Shown here: positions 17,732 to 25,909 of the stretch, one piece after another
How the letters are laid out: each line of letters starts with the position of its first letter
How positions within the stretch are numbered: position 1 is the stretch's first letter
The notes under the pieces: generated by a model
What the model was told of the DNA's origin: nothing
The model's database searches: none
Seen by the model: the letters and a program-made list of their open reading frames with translations, nothing else
Position numbers and translations under genes: made by a program
Source of the DNA: Erysipelotrichaceae bacterium
GTDB lineage: Bacteria > Bacillota_I > Bacilli_A > RFN20 > CAG-449
NCBI GenBank assembly: GCA_015059045.1
Contig: SVBD01000001.1
Coordinates: forward strand, 1 to 64,000
DNA length: 64,000 nt
Direction of reading: 5' to 3'

Positions 17732-17742
17732 GGAGAATTACA

Positions 17743-20145
17743 ATGTTTACAAACAAAGCTGAATTTAAAAAAGAATTTAAGAAAAGATGCGTAACAAAAT
17801 ATGGTGTAGATATGTCTAGATGTCATATCACAGAGCTATATGAAGTTCTTGGTACAATGGTTAGAGACTATTGCGCTGAAGATTGGAAAACATCAAAAGA
17901 TTTTGTTGCAAACAATCACGAAAAACAATTAGTTTACTTCTCAATGGAATTCTTAATTGGTCGTTTATTGGTCAACAATATGCAAAACTTAGGAATCTAC
18001 CAAATTGCTAAAGAAGGATTAAATGATTTAGGAATTGATATTCACGAATTAGAAGAACAAGAATCAGATGCAGGTTTAGGAAATGGTGGTTTAGGCCGCC
18101 TTGCTGCTTGTTTCCTAGATTCAATTGCTTCTCTTGGTTATCCAGGACATGGAAACTGTATTCGTTATGAATATGGATTCTTCAAACAAAAAATTATTAA
18201 TGGTAGACAAGTAGAAGTACCAGATCAATGGTTACAAAATACAAACGTTTGGGAAATTAAAAAACCAAAACACGCAGTAGAAGTCAAATTCTATGGACGT
18301 GCTGAAACATATCAAGATGTTGATGGTTGCATTAGAAGTAGAACAGTTGATGCGATGACAGTAAAAGCTGTTCCATATGATGTTCCAGTTATCGGATACA
18401 AAAATAAAGTAGTTAATACTTTAAGATTATGGTCTGCTGAACCTAGTGCTGAAAATTTACCTTCAAATCAATCATTTGAACAATATTTACAAGCATTAAA
18501 AGAATTATGTCATGGTTTATATCCAGATGATTCAACTGAACATGGAAGAATTTTAAGATTAAGACAACAATATTTCTTAGTTTCTGCTGGTTTACAATCG
18601 ATGGTTCGTGGACACAAGAGAAGAGAAGGAAGACTTGATAACATTTGCGAAAAATTCGTCTTCCAATTAAACGATACTCACCCAATTTTAGCAATCCCTG
18701 AAATTATGAGAATTTTAATGGACGAAAACGGATTTGGTTGGGATGAAGCTTGGTATCAAGTTACTCATATGATGGCTTACACAAACCATACAATTATGGC
18801 TGAAGCTTTAGAAAAATGGCCAGTAAGTTACGTTTCTAACTTATTACCACGTGTTTATATGATTATTGAAGAAATCAACCGTAGAACAATCTTAGAATTA
18901 AGAGCAAAAGGTTATGATGAAAACTTCATTAATTCAGTTAAAATTATTAAAGATGGTATGATTCATATGACTAACTTAGGAATTCATGCTTGTTTCTCAG
19001 TAAATGGTGTTGCTAAATTACATACTCAAATTTGTTGTGAATCTACATTCAAAGATTTCTACAGATTATATCCAGAAAAATTCAATAACAAGACAAATGG
19101 TATTACACATAGAAGATGGTTTGTATGTGCAAACCCTGAATACGCTAAACTTGTTACAAGTTTAATATCTGATAAATGGATTACAAATCCAGATAATTTA
19201 GAAGAATTATTAAAACATGTTGATAATAAAGAAGTTCAAGATAAATTCTTATCAATCAAACATGATAACAAAATTAGACTTGCTGATTATGTTTTAAAAC
19301 ATAACAACATTGAAATTGATCCTAATTCAATCTTTGATGTTCAAATTAAAAGACTTCATGCATATAAACGTCAATTAATGAACATCTTTAGAATTATGTA
19401 TTTCTACAAGAAGATGAAAGCTGATTCAAACTTTAGAATTGCTCCTCATACATATGTCTTTGGCGCTAAAGCAGCTCCAAGTTACTACTTAGCTAAGAAA
19501 ATCATTGAATTAATCAATGCAGTTGCTAACGTTGTAAATAATGATCCAGAAATCTCAAAATATATGAAAGTAGTTTTCATTGAAAACTATGGTGTATCTT
19601 CAGCGGAAGTAATCATTCCAGCTGCTGATGTCAGTGAGCAAATCTCTACAGCAGGTAAAGAAGCTTCTGGTACTTCAAATATGAAATTTATGATTAATGG
19701 TGCTTTAACATTAGGTACACTTGATGGCGCTAACGTTGAAATTGATCAATTAGTTGGTAGCGATAATGATGTTATCTTTGGTATGAAGACAGAAGAATTA
19801 GACCAAATTAGAAGAGAAGGTTCTTATTCTCCATGGGATATTTATCACCATGACTATTGGATTAAAACAGTTGTTGATTCTTTAGTTGATGGTTCTTGGA
19901 GTCCAAATAGAGATGACTTCAAAGTTATCTTTGATGAAGTTATGTATCGTAACGATGAATATTTCATCTTAAAAGATTTCAATATGTACATTGAAGCATC
20001 ATTAAAAATGGATGAAAAATACCAAGATAGAAATTCTTGGGCAAGATCATGCTTAATCAATACTGCTAAAGCTGGTTACTTCTCAAGTGATAGAACAATT
20101 GAACAATACGTTGAAGATATCTGGCACTTAAAGAAAATTGCTTAA
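17743..20145 (+). CDS. glgP: Glycogen/starch alpha-glucan phosphorylase
   Basis: An 800-residue GT35 enzyme that releases glucose 1-phosphate from alpha-glucans with pyridoxal phosphate. Conserved blocks include LGNGGLGRLAACFLDS, VRPFQ-equivalent QLNDTHPILAIPE, NGITHRRW and the cofactor site EASGTSNMKF with the PLP lysine at K648, followed by GTLDGANVEI. Full family length. It starts 11 bases after glgB with its own AGGAG site. The glgC, glgD and glgA biosynthesis genes are not in the window, so the operon pairs branching with degradation. Confidence 0.97.
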   Translation: MFTNKAEFKKEFKKRCVTKYGVDMSRCHITELYEVLGTMVRDYCAEDWKTSKDFVANNHEKQLVYFSMEFLIGRLLVNNMQNLGIYQIAKEGLNDLGIDIHELEEQESDAGLGNGGLGRLAACFLDSIASLGYPGHGNCIRYEYGFFKQKIINGRQVEVPDQWLQNTNVWEIKKPKHAVEVKFYGRAETYQDVDGCIRSRTVDAMTVKAVPYDVPVIGYKNKVVNTLRLWSAEPSAENLPSNQSFEQYLQALKELCHGLYPDDSTEHGRILRLRQQYFLVSAGLQSMVRGHKRREGRLDNICEKFVFQLNDTHPILAIPEIMRILMDENGFGWDEAWYQVTHMMAYTNHTIMAEALEKWPVSYVSNLLPRVYMIIEEINRRTILELRAKGYDENFINSVKIIKDGMIHMTNLGIHACFSVNGVAKLHTQICCESTFKDFYRLYPEKFNNKTNGITHRRWFVCANPEYAKLVTSLISDKWITNPDNLEELLKHVDNKEVQDKFLSIKHDNKIRLADYVLKHNNIEIDPNSIFDVQIKRLHAYKRQLMNIFRIMYFYKKMKADSNFRIAPHTYVFGAKAAPSYYLAKKIIELINAVANVVNNDPEISKYMKVVFIENYGVSSAEVIIPAADVSEQISTAGKEASGTSNMKFMINGALTLGTLDGANVEIDQLVGSDNDVIFGMKTEELDQIRREGSYSPWDIYHHDYWIKTVVDSLVDGSWSPNRDDFKVIFDEVMYRNDEYFILKDFNMYIEASLKMDEKYQDRNSWARSCLINTAKAGYFSSDRTIEQYVEDIWHLKKIA

Positions 20146-20180
20146 TTAAATCAATCAAACAATTTTTGCTAATTAATTAT

Positions 20181-20206
20181 CCCTTCTTAAAAGAAGGGAT
20201 TTTTTT
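20181..20206 (+). terminator. glgBP terminator
   Basis: CCCTTCTT (20181-20188) pairs with AAGAAGGG (20191-20198), followed by seven T. Confidence 0.9.
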
Positions 20207-20262
20207 ATTGTTTAAAAAAAATAAAACTTTTTAAGATAAATTTTCCAAAAAAACCCTAACTA

Positions 20263-20467
20263 ATCAATATTGTATTAAATGAAAATATTAATGAAAATGA
20301 TGTTTCTATTACTTCAAGTGAATTACTTGGTGAATCTATTGAAATTAAATCTTCTTTCTTTGATGCAAGAATAAAAGTGGCTAATGAATATGAAAAAAGA
20401 TCGTATGTCTATAGATATCATTTCTAAGTATACTGGATTGAGTTTAGAAGAAATTAATAAGTTATAA
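20263..20467 (+). pseudogene. Remnant of an Rpn/PD-(D/E)XK-type transposase-nuclease
   Basis: Two overlapping frames remain. The first, 20263-20427, reads INIVLNENINENDVSITSSE, then GESIEIKSSFFDARIKVANE. The second, 20390-20467, reads KKDRMSIDIISKYTGLSL, then EEINKL, which is the typical C-terminal tail of Rpn-family (PD-(D/E)XK nuclease family transposase) proteins. The middle of the gene is missing, so this is an internally deleted, dead copy. The C-terminal match is good; the N-terminal part is only suggestive. Confidence 0.6.
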
Positions 20468-20503
20468 CAAACATGGCTAGAGGTGTAATACTCCTATTTT
20501 TTT

Positions 20504-20531
20504 AAAAAAAGTAATGGATTAGCCATTACTT
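20504..20531 (-). terminator. Terminator overlapping the DUF523 stop codon
   Basis: AAGTAATGG (20509-20517) pairs with CCATTACTT (20523-20531). Read leftward it is followed by a run of T. The stop codon of the gene lies in the loop and arm. Confidence 0.8.
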
Positions 20532-20971
20532 CTTACTTTTAATATTAATTCTTGAATTTCTTCGTCAGAATAAACTTTAATTCCATTTTGTTCTAATAAT
20601 TCAGTGGTAAATCCCTTTCCTGAAACTACATTTCTTGAGAAGGTTCCATCATAAATTTGATGAACGCCACATGAAGGAGATCGTTCTTTAAAAATTGCAT
20701 AACTTACATTATTTCTTTTAGCAATTTCTAATACTTTTAAAGCTCCATCCATATAGTTTTTAGTTACATCTAAATCGATTTCAGACATTACCTTATCTCC
20801 AACTCTTTCAGAAGGAATTCTAGGCGTAGGTAGACCACCAAATACTTCTGCACACACTGGAATATACTCAACTTTATCTTGTATTGATATTAATAAGTCT
20901 CTTGCGTTATTTCTACCATTCCATTTGCAATTTTCACCTAATAGGCAGTGACTAATAAGAATTTTTATCAT
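20519..20971 (-). CDS. DUF523 family protein
   Basis: A 150-residue cytoplasmic protein of the DUF523 (YbbK-like) family, recognisable from SHCLLGENCKWNG at the N-terminus, PVCAEVFGGLPTPR near residue 40 and KERSPSCG near 97. The conserved cysteines suggest metal or Fe-S binding, but the biochemical role of the family is not established. Single gene with its own terminator. Confidence 0.88.
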   Translation of the reverse strand: MIKILISHCLLGENCKWNGRNNARDLLISIQDKVEYIPVCAEVFGGLPTPRIPSERVGDKVMSEIDLDVTKNYMDGALKVLEIAKRNNVSYAIFKERSPSCGVHQIYDGTFSRNVVSGKGFTTELLEQNGIKVYSDEEIQELILKVRSNG

Positions 20972-21036
20972 AATTTTACTTCAACCTTTAATTTTTACTT
21001 CATTTAATATATTATATTAAACGCTAGGTGTTTTAA

Positions 21037-21684
21037 ATGGAAAAGTTAGAAATTATTAATCTTTATGATAAAGATGTCGTATTAAATATTAATTTGGCTA
21101 GTAAAGATTCACGTACTATTGGTCTTGTTGGTGGTCATTTATATTTAACATTAAAACCTAGTTATAATCTTCATTTGCTAAAAGTAAGATTAGAAAAAGT
21201 CTTTGATAGAAAGAAAATACATGAATTAAATTCTTCTTTCTATATCACTCCTTATTATGTCGATGTCTTAGGTGAAAGAAAAAGACTAGTAGACTTAAGT
21301 AAAGGGCAAAAACGAATTTCTAAAGAGGATTTCGTTGTTGAAAATGAAAAAGATTTACAAAAGAAAATTAAAACTTTAGCGAAAGATATTATTACTTCAA
21401 GAGTAATAAAATATCAAAAGATCATGAGCATACCAGTCAACTATCAAGTAAAGATCACTAATATGAGGTCTAGTATTGGTAAAAATTACTATCAAAAGAA
21501 ATTATTAACTTTTGATCATAATTTAATTCATTATTCTTTAGAAATCATAGATTCGGTAGTAATTCACGAATTAGCGCATTATTTTATCCAAAATCACTCA
21601 CCTGAATTTTATAAAATAGTGCTAAATTATATGCCAAATTATCGAAAAATAAGAAAAAAACTAATTATAGGAGAACGTCAATGA
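21037..21684 (+). CDS. YgjP-like (DUF45) zinc metallopeptidase
   Basis: A 215-residue protein with the zinc motif HELAH (H177, E178, H181) and the downstream NHSPEFYKIV segment that supplies the third ligand in YgjP/SprT-type gluzincins. The segment from about 110 (KDIITSRVIKYQKIMSI) fits the DUF45 fold. The N-terminal half is beta-rich and divergent. No signal peptide, so cytoplasmic. Its stop overlaps the next start by four bases (ATGA), making an operon with the RNA methyltransferase and hydrolase. Confidence 0.82.
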   Translation: MEKLEIINLYDKDVVLNINLASKDSRTIGLVGGHLYLTLKPSYNLHLLKVRLEKVFDRKKIHELNSSFYITPYYVDVLGERKRLVDLSKGQKRISKEDFVVENEKDLQKKIKTLAKDIITSRVIKYQKIMSIPVNYQVKITNMRSSIGKNYYQKKLLTFDHNLIHYSLEIIDSVVIHELAHYFIQNHSPEFYKIVLNYMPNYRKIRKKLIIGERQ

Positions 21685-22403
21685 TTAAAGTAATTACATC
21701 AGTAAAAAATCAATTAATTAAAGATTTAGTTAGTTTAAAATCTTCTTCAATTAAAAAGAAGGAGAATCGTTTTCTTATTGAAGGAGACGATTTAGTTTCA
21801 CTTGCTTATGAAAATAATCAATTAGATATGATTTTAACATTAGAGGAGAACTTATCTTATCCTGATATAGAGCAAATTATCACTTCAGAACAAATATTTG
21901 AAAAATTATCAAATAATAAATCACCTTCTAAAATTATTGGAGTTGCTCATTTTTCAAATAAAGAGATAAAAGGAGATAGAATCATCTTTTTGGATAATGT
22001 TCAAGACCCAGGAAATGTTGGAACAATTATTAGAACTGCATTAAGCTTTTCTTATTCTGGAGTAGTTTTAGGTAACAATTCCGCATCGATGTATAATGAT
22101 AAAGTCATTCAATCAACAAAAGGTGCTATATTTAAAATTCCAGTAATAGAAAATATTTCTTTATCTTTATTAAAAGATAAAGGATATCAAATTATTTCTA
22201 CTTCATTACAAAATGCTTGTAACTATAAAGAATTTAATCCAAATGGTAAATTTGTTTTAGTCTTTGGAAATGAAGGACAAGGAATAAGTGAAGAAACATT
22301 GAAATTATCGGATGTATTAATTAAAATTAATATGGATCATATCGATTCATTAAATGTAGCCATTGCTGCAGGAATTCTTATGAACCATTATCGAGGAGAA
22401 TAA
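21681..22403 (+). CDS. TrmH/SpoU-family RNA 2'-O-methyltransferase
   Basis: A 240-residue SPOUT enzyme. An N-terminal substrate-binding region (KNQLIKDLVSLKSSSIKKKENRFLIEGDDLV) is followed by the three SpoU motifs: LDNVQDPGNVGTIIRTA (about 106-122), LVFGNEGQGIS (about 195-205) and SLNVAIAAGILM near the C-terminus, which form the knotted SAM site. The target (rRNA or tRNA) cannot be assigned. Translationally coupled to the genes on both sides. Confidence 0.92.
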   Translation: MIKVITSVKNQLIKDLVSLKSSSIKKKENRFLIEGDDLVSLAYENNQLDMILTLEENLSYPDIEQIITSEQIFEKLSNNKSPSKIIGVAHFSNKEIKGDRIIFLDNVQDPGNVGTIIRTALSFSYSGVVLGNNSASMYNDKVIQSTKGAIFKIPVIENISLSLLKDKGYQIISTSLQNACNYKEFNPNGKFVLVFGNEGQGISEETLKLSDVLIKINMDHIDSLNVAIAAGILMNHYRGE

Positions 22404-23102
22404 ATGAAAAGAGTAGTCATTTGTCTACATGGCTTGATTAAAGATGCCCCTCATGATTTTGTTCCATTTAAGAAATATGTTGAAGAACTAAATTTAGATT
22501 TCGAAGTGGACTTACTCATGTTGTATGATATTAGTAACAAGAAAACTTTTAAATTTAAAAACAAAGTTAAGTTACTACATAAAGTCATAGCCGATTACGA
22601 AGAAAAAGGATATGAAATTATCCTTGTCGGTTATTCTTTTTCATGTGGATTATGCGCGAAAATGGCTAAAAAACATAAAATTTCTAAAATTATTCTTGTC
22701 TCTCCAGTATTTAAAATTTTAACTAGAAAAGGTATTAAATATTACTTTGGTTTATTTTTCAAATCATTTAAATTAAGAGCTAAAGCGACTGTTAACAAAA
22801 AGAAGAGAAATCGTTTAAAGAAAATGAATTCTTTATATTTATTTGATTTATTAGCGTCTTGTTTCTATTCATTATCTAGAACTAATAAACTTTATAAAAG
22901 AATTAAATGTCCATTATTTATTATGTTTGGAGAATTTGATGATATTTCCGAACCAACATTAATTGGTAAAATAAGAAAACAAGTTCATCATAGTGTTAAT
23001 GTTAATATTAAATTCTATAAAGGAGCAAATCACGTATTTATCATGTCTAATAAGGTTGATAAAATTCCTTATTATAATGATATGATTAATTTTATTAATT
23101 AA
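22404..23102 (+). CDS. Alpha/beta hydrolase family protein
   Basis: A 232-residue cytoplasmic protein of the alpha/beta hydrolase fold. The HG motif (CLHGLIKDAPHDF) lies near the start, the nucleophile elbow is GYSFS (76-80, Ser78), the acid is likely in FGEFDDISEP, and the base is His in GANHVF. It starts directly after the methyltransferase stop. The substrate is unknown; esterase or thioesterase activity is possible. Confidence 0.78.
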   Translation: MKRVVICLHGLIKDAPHDFVPFKKYVEELNLDFEVDLLMLYDISNKKTFKFKNKVKLLHKVIADYEEKGYEIILVGYSFSCGLCAKMAKKHKISKIILVSPVFKILTRKGIKYYFGLFFKSFKLRAKATVNKKKRNRLKKMNSLYLFDLLASCFYSLSRTNKLYKRIKCPLFIMFGEFDDISEPTLIGKIRKQVHHSVNVNIKFYKGANHVFIMSNKVDKIPYYNDMINFIN

Positions 23103-23123
23103 CTTATATAAATATTTTGAATC

Positions 23124-23162
23124 AGCCAACTGCACTAGCAAATAGAAAGGTTGGCTTTTTTA
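23124..23162 (+). terminator. Terminator of the 21037-23102 operon
   Basis: AGCCAAC (23124-23130) pairs with GTTGGCT (23150-23156) and is followed by six T. The T run merges into the -35 box of the next promoter. Confidence 0.8.
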
Positions 23163-23193
23163 TTGACAAAAATATGCGGGGGGGGGGTATAAT
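23163..23193 (+). promoter_or_regulatory. Poly-G promoter, putative phase-variable promoter 1
   Basis: TTGACA (23163-23168) and TATAAT (23188-23193) are perfect consensus boxes. The 19 bp spacer contains ten consecutive G (23178-23187) directly against the -10. Slippage in the G run would change the spacer length and thus promoter strength; 17 bp would need eight G. A near-identical promoter lies at 30245-30276. Confidence 0.82.
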
Positions 23194-23234
23194 TTTTATG
23201 AATATATAATTAATTATATAAATGGAGGTTCCAT

Positions 23235-25496
23235 ATGAATAATAAGAATAGAAAATCGTTTCGTTTTACATTATCTTTCCTTTTAGCGGCTTTTTTAGGT
23301 TTTGGAATGGTTTCTTGTGGAGAAAATAATAATCCTATAAGTAATCAATCATCTCAAGAATCTATTAGCGAAAATGTTAGTTCTAACGAAGATAGTTCAT
23401 TTGTATCATCTGAATCAAGTGAAGAATCTTCTAATGAAGAAACATCAGAAGAAGAAAGTAGTGAATTACCACCATCTTCAGAAGTAACAAGTGAGGATGC
23501 AACATCAGAAGAAATAAGTTCAAATGTAACAAGTGAAGAATCTTCTAATGAAGAAACATCAGAAGAAGAAAGTAGTGAATTACCACCATCTTCAGAAGTA
23601 ACAAGTGAAGATGCAACATCAGAAGAAATAAGTTCAGAAGTAACAAGTGAAGAATCTTCAAGTGAAGAAACATCAGAAGAAGAAAGTAGTGAATTACCAC
23701 CATCTTCAGAAGTAACAAGTGAAGATGCAACATCAGAAGAAATAAGTTCAGAAGTAACAAGTGAAGAATCTTCAAGCGAAGAAACATCAGAGGAAGAAAG
23801 TATCGAACATACTCATGTTTACGAAGAAGAAATATTAGTAGAACCAACATGTGAAAAAAAAGGTTATACAAAATATACATGTCATTGTGGTGATATTTAT
23901 GTGGAAACTATTCCTGAATTAGGACACGATTTAACTTATCATCCAGCTATTGCTCCATCATGTACAACTCCAGGATGTAATGATTATGAATCATGTAATA
24001 GATGTGATTATACAACTTTAGAAACTATACCAGCATTAGGTCATAATGAAGCAACAACCCCACAAATTGATCCTACATGTACTAGTGTAGGATATACAGA
24101 AGTAATATATTGCTCAGTATGTGATGAAATTTTTGTGGAGAAAGAAGAAATTCCAGCATTGGGACATTCATATGAAGAAGAAATATCAGTAGAACCAACA
24201 TGTACAGAAGAAGGTTATACAAAATATACATGTCATTGTGGTGATATTTATGTGGAAACTATTCCTGAATTAGGACACGATTTAACTTATCATTCAGCTA
24301 TTGCTCCATCATGTACAATACCTGGATGTAATGATTATGAATATTGTAATAGATGTGATTATACAACTTTAGAAGAAATACCAGCATTAGGTCATAATGA
24401 AGTAACAATCCCACAAATTGATCCAACATGTGAAGGAGTAGGATATACAGAAGTAATATATTGCTCAGTATGTGAAGAAATTTTAGTGGATAAAGAAGAA
24501 ATTCCTGCAGTAGGACATACATATGAAGAAGATGTGATAGCTCCAACATGTACAGAAGAAGGTTATACAAAATATACATGTCATTGTGGCGATACATATA
24601 ATGATAATTATGTAGATGTCTTAGGACATACATATGAAGAAGAAGTTGTAGAACCAACATGTACAGAAGAAGGTTATACAAAATATACATGTCATTGTGG
24701 CGGTATATATAAAAATAATTATGTAGATGCTTTAAATCATAATTTTGTTGATGGATTATGTGAAAATTGTGGATGTGAATATTATTATAGTCAAGACTTA
24801 TTATATGATTTAGTTGAAAACAATGGTGAATATTATTATCGTGTTGAAGGTAATGGAAATAATAAAAATAGTGAAATTGTAATTCCTTCAATGCATAATG
24901 GATATCCAGTTAAAGAAATTGGATATGGAGCATTTAAAGGAGTCGGAATAACAAGTCTCATATTCTTAAAAAATTCAAATGTTGAATTAATAGAAGCTAG
25001 TGCATTTGAAAATTGCCAATATTTAAATAAAATAATTTGGCCTGATAGTTTAAAGAAAATAGAACAAAATGCTTTTTTTGGTTGTGTTAAACTTATTAGA
25101 ATTAAATTTCCTGAATCTTTAGAAGAAATTGAACCTGGAATATTCCAAAATTGTGAATCGTTAATTAGTGTTGAATTTCCAAGTAAAATTACTAAATTAA
25201 ATGGTTATTTATTTGGTAATTGTTCTTCATTACAAAAAGTAGTGACCAAAGGTGAAATTGAAACTATTGGCGATAGTTTATTTGCATATTGTAATAAATT
25301 GGAGTACTTTATAATTCCTTGGACTGTAGAAAACATGGGTGGAAAAGTATTTGAAGGCTGTGACAATGTTGTCATTTATTGTGAATTTGAAGAAGAGCAA
25401 TTTGGTTGGTCGGTATTATGGAATCAAGGTAATAGACCTGTTTATTGGAAAGGCCAATGGGAATATGTAGACGGAATTCCTACTCCAATTGAATAA
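23235..25496 (+). CDS. Repeat-rich surface lipoprotein with BspA-type LRR domain
   Basis: A 753-residue exported lipoprotein: signal peptide with lipobox MVSC and lipid Cys at residue 28. Domains in order: a Ser/Glu-rich stalk with three 38-residue tandem repeats plus a partial fourth (62-189); a region of Cys-containing modules (about 192-510) built on 'PTCTEEGYTKYTCHCGD...LGH'; and a C-terminal block (about 530-735) of BspA/LRR_5 repeats (PSMHNGYPVKEIGYGAFKG, FENCQYLNKIIWPDSLKKI). BspA-like proteins mediate binding to host or microbial surfaces. GGAGG precedes the ATG. It is driven by the poly-G promoter, so surface display is probably phase-variable, and its repeats could vary in number. 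Confidence 0.88.
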   Translation: MNNKNRKSFRFTLSFLLAAFLGFGMVSCGENNNPISNQSSQESISENVSSNEDSSFVSSESSEESSNEETSEEESSELPPSSEVTSEDATSEEISSNVTSEESSNEETSEEESSELPPSSEVTSEDATSEEISSEVTSEESSSEETSEEESSELPPSSEVTSEDATSEEISSEVTSEESSSEETSEEESIEHTHVYEEEILVEPTCEKKGYTKYTCHCGDIYVETIPELGHDLTYHPAIAPSCTTPGCNDYESCNRCDYTTLETIPALGHNEATTPQIDPTCTSVGYTEVIYCSVCDEIFVEKEEIPALGHSYEEEISVEPTCTEEGYTKYTCHCGDIYVETIPELGHDLTYHSAIAPSCTIPGCNDYEYCNRCDYTTLEEIPALGHNEVTIPQIDPTCEGVGYTEVIYCSVCEEILVDKEEIPAVGHTYEEDVIAPTCTEEGYTKYTCHCGDTYNDNYVDVLGHTYEEEVVEPTCTEEGYTKYTCHCGGIYKNNYVDALNHNFVDGLCENCGCEYYYSQDLLYDLVENNGEYYYRVEGNGNNKNSEIVIPSMHNGYPVKEIGYGAFKGVGITSLIFLKNSNVELIEASAFENCQYLNKIIWPDSLKKIEQNAFFGCVKLIRIKFPESLEEIEPGIFQNCESLISVEFPSKITKLNGYLFGNCSSLQKVVTKGEIETIGDSLFAYCNKLEYFIIPWTVENMGGKVFEGCDNVVIYCEFEEEQFGWSVLWNQGNRPVYWKGQWEYVDGIPTPIE
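23418..23801 (+). repeat. 114 bp tandem repeats in the Ser/Glu stalk
   Basis: Three units of 114 bp (38 residues each, residues 62-99, 100-137 and 138-175) and a partial fourth, almost identical at the DNA level. They differ mainly by AAT/AGT and a few synonymous changes. The frame is kept, so unit gain or loss would only change stalk length. Confidence 0.9.
23802..24750 (+). repeat. Imperfect Cys-module repeats
   Basis: A large unit of three modules ('PTC..GYTKYTCHCGD', 'PSCT.PGCNDYE.CNRCDY', 'PTC..VGYTEVIYCSVC.E', each closing with LGH or VGH) occurs twice, from about 23810 and again from about 24160. Two further single GYTKYTCHCGD modules follow. DNA identity between copies is high over long stretches, so recombination among them is possible. 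Confidence 0.85.
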
Positions 25497-25513
25497 TAAT
25501 CGATCAATTTTGA

Positions 25514-25536
25514 AGGTCACATTTGTGGCCTTTTAA
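25514..25536 (+). terminator. Terminator of the surface lipoprotein gene
   Basis: AAGGTCAC (25514-25521) pairs with GTGGCCTT (25525-25532) through a small loop, followed by T residues. Confidence 0.75.
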
Positions 25537-25624
25537 TTGTTGTTTCATTTTTTATGAATATAATTTGATTCTAAAATTCGATATTTATAGAATTGATATA
25601 ATTTTAAAAATAAACATAATCTAT

Positions 25625-25652
25625 TTGCATTTTATAAATTTATATTTATAAT
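25625..25652 (+). promoter_or_regulatory. Promoter of the T-box-ileS operon
   Basis: TTGCAT (25625-25630) and TATAAT (25647-25652), spacer 16 bp, immediately before the T-box leader. Confidence 0.65.
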
Positions 25653-25658
25653 ATTAAA

Positions 25659-25890
25659 AGAAGCGTAAGAAGACAAAAGCCAATTAATAGGTAAAAGAGA
25701 GTTTCTCATATGGTGAAAGAGAAATAACTGAAAAGATTGAAACTTATCACTTCCTAGCTATGTTTCTGAACTAATAGTAAGTTACATCGGTTGTGCGTTA
25801 TAGCTAAATGAAGGTGTCTAGAGAATATTATTCTAGAAACTAAGGTGGTACCGCGTATTTCAACGTCCTTAGAAATAGGGACGTTTTTAT
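25659..25890 (+). promoter_or_regulatory. T-box riboswitch (isoleucine)
   Basis: The conserved T-box sequence AAGGTGGTACCGCG is present at 25842-25855, just before a terminator hairpin (AACGTCC/GGGACGTT at about 25862-25885 with a T tail). The upstream 180 bases form the stem I region, with a possible Ile specifier ATC at 25746-25748. Uncharged tRNA-Ile would stabilise the antiterminator and allow ileS expression. The specifier choice is inferred from the downstream gene. Confidence 0.92.
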
Positions 25891-25909
25891 ATTTTAAGGA
25901 GGAAAATTC

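Noticed and set aside
23418-23801. Possible CRISPR array
   Set aside because: The 114 bp units are contiguous, in frame, coding and without spacers.
23545-24891. Long open frames on the minus strand across the surface lipoprotein gene
   Set aside because: They are rich in Leu/His/Tyr and mirror the repeat structure of the sense gene; they arise from low-complexity codons and have no ribosome sites.
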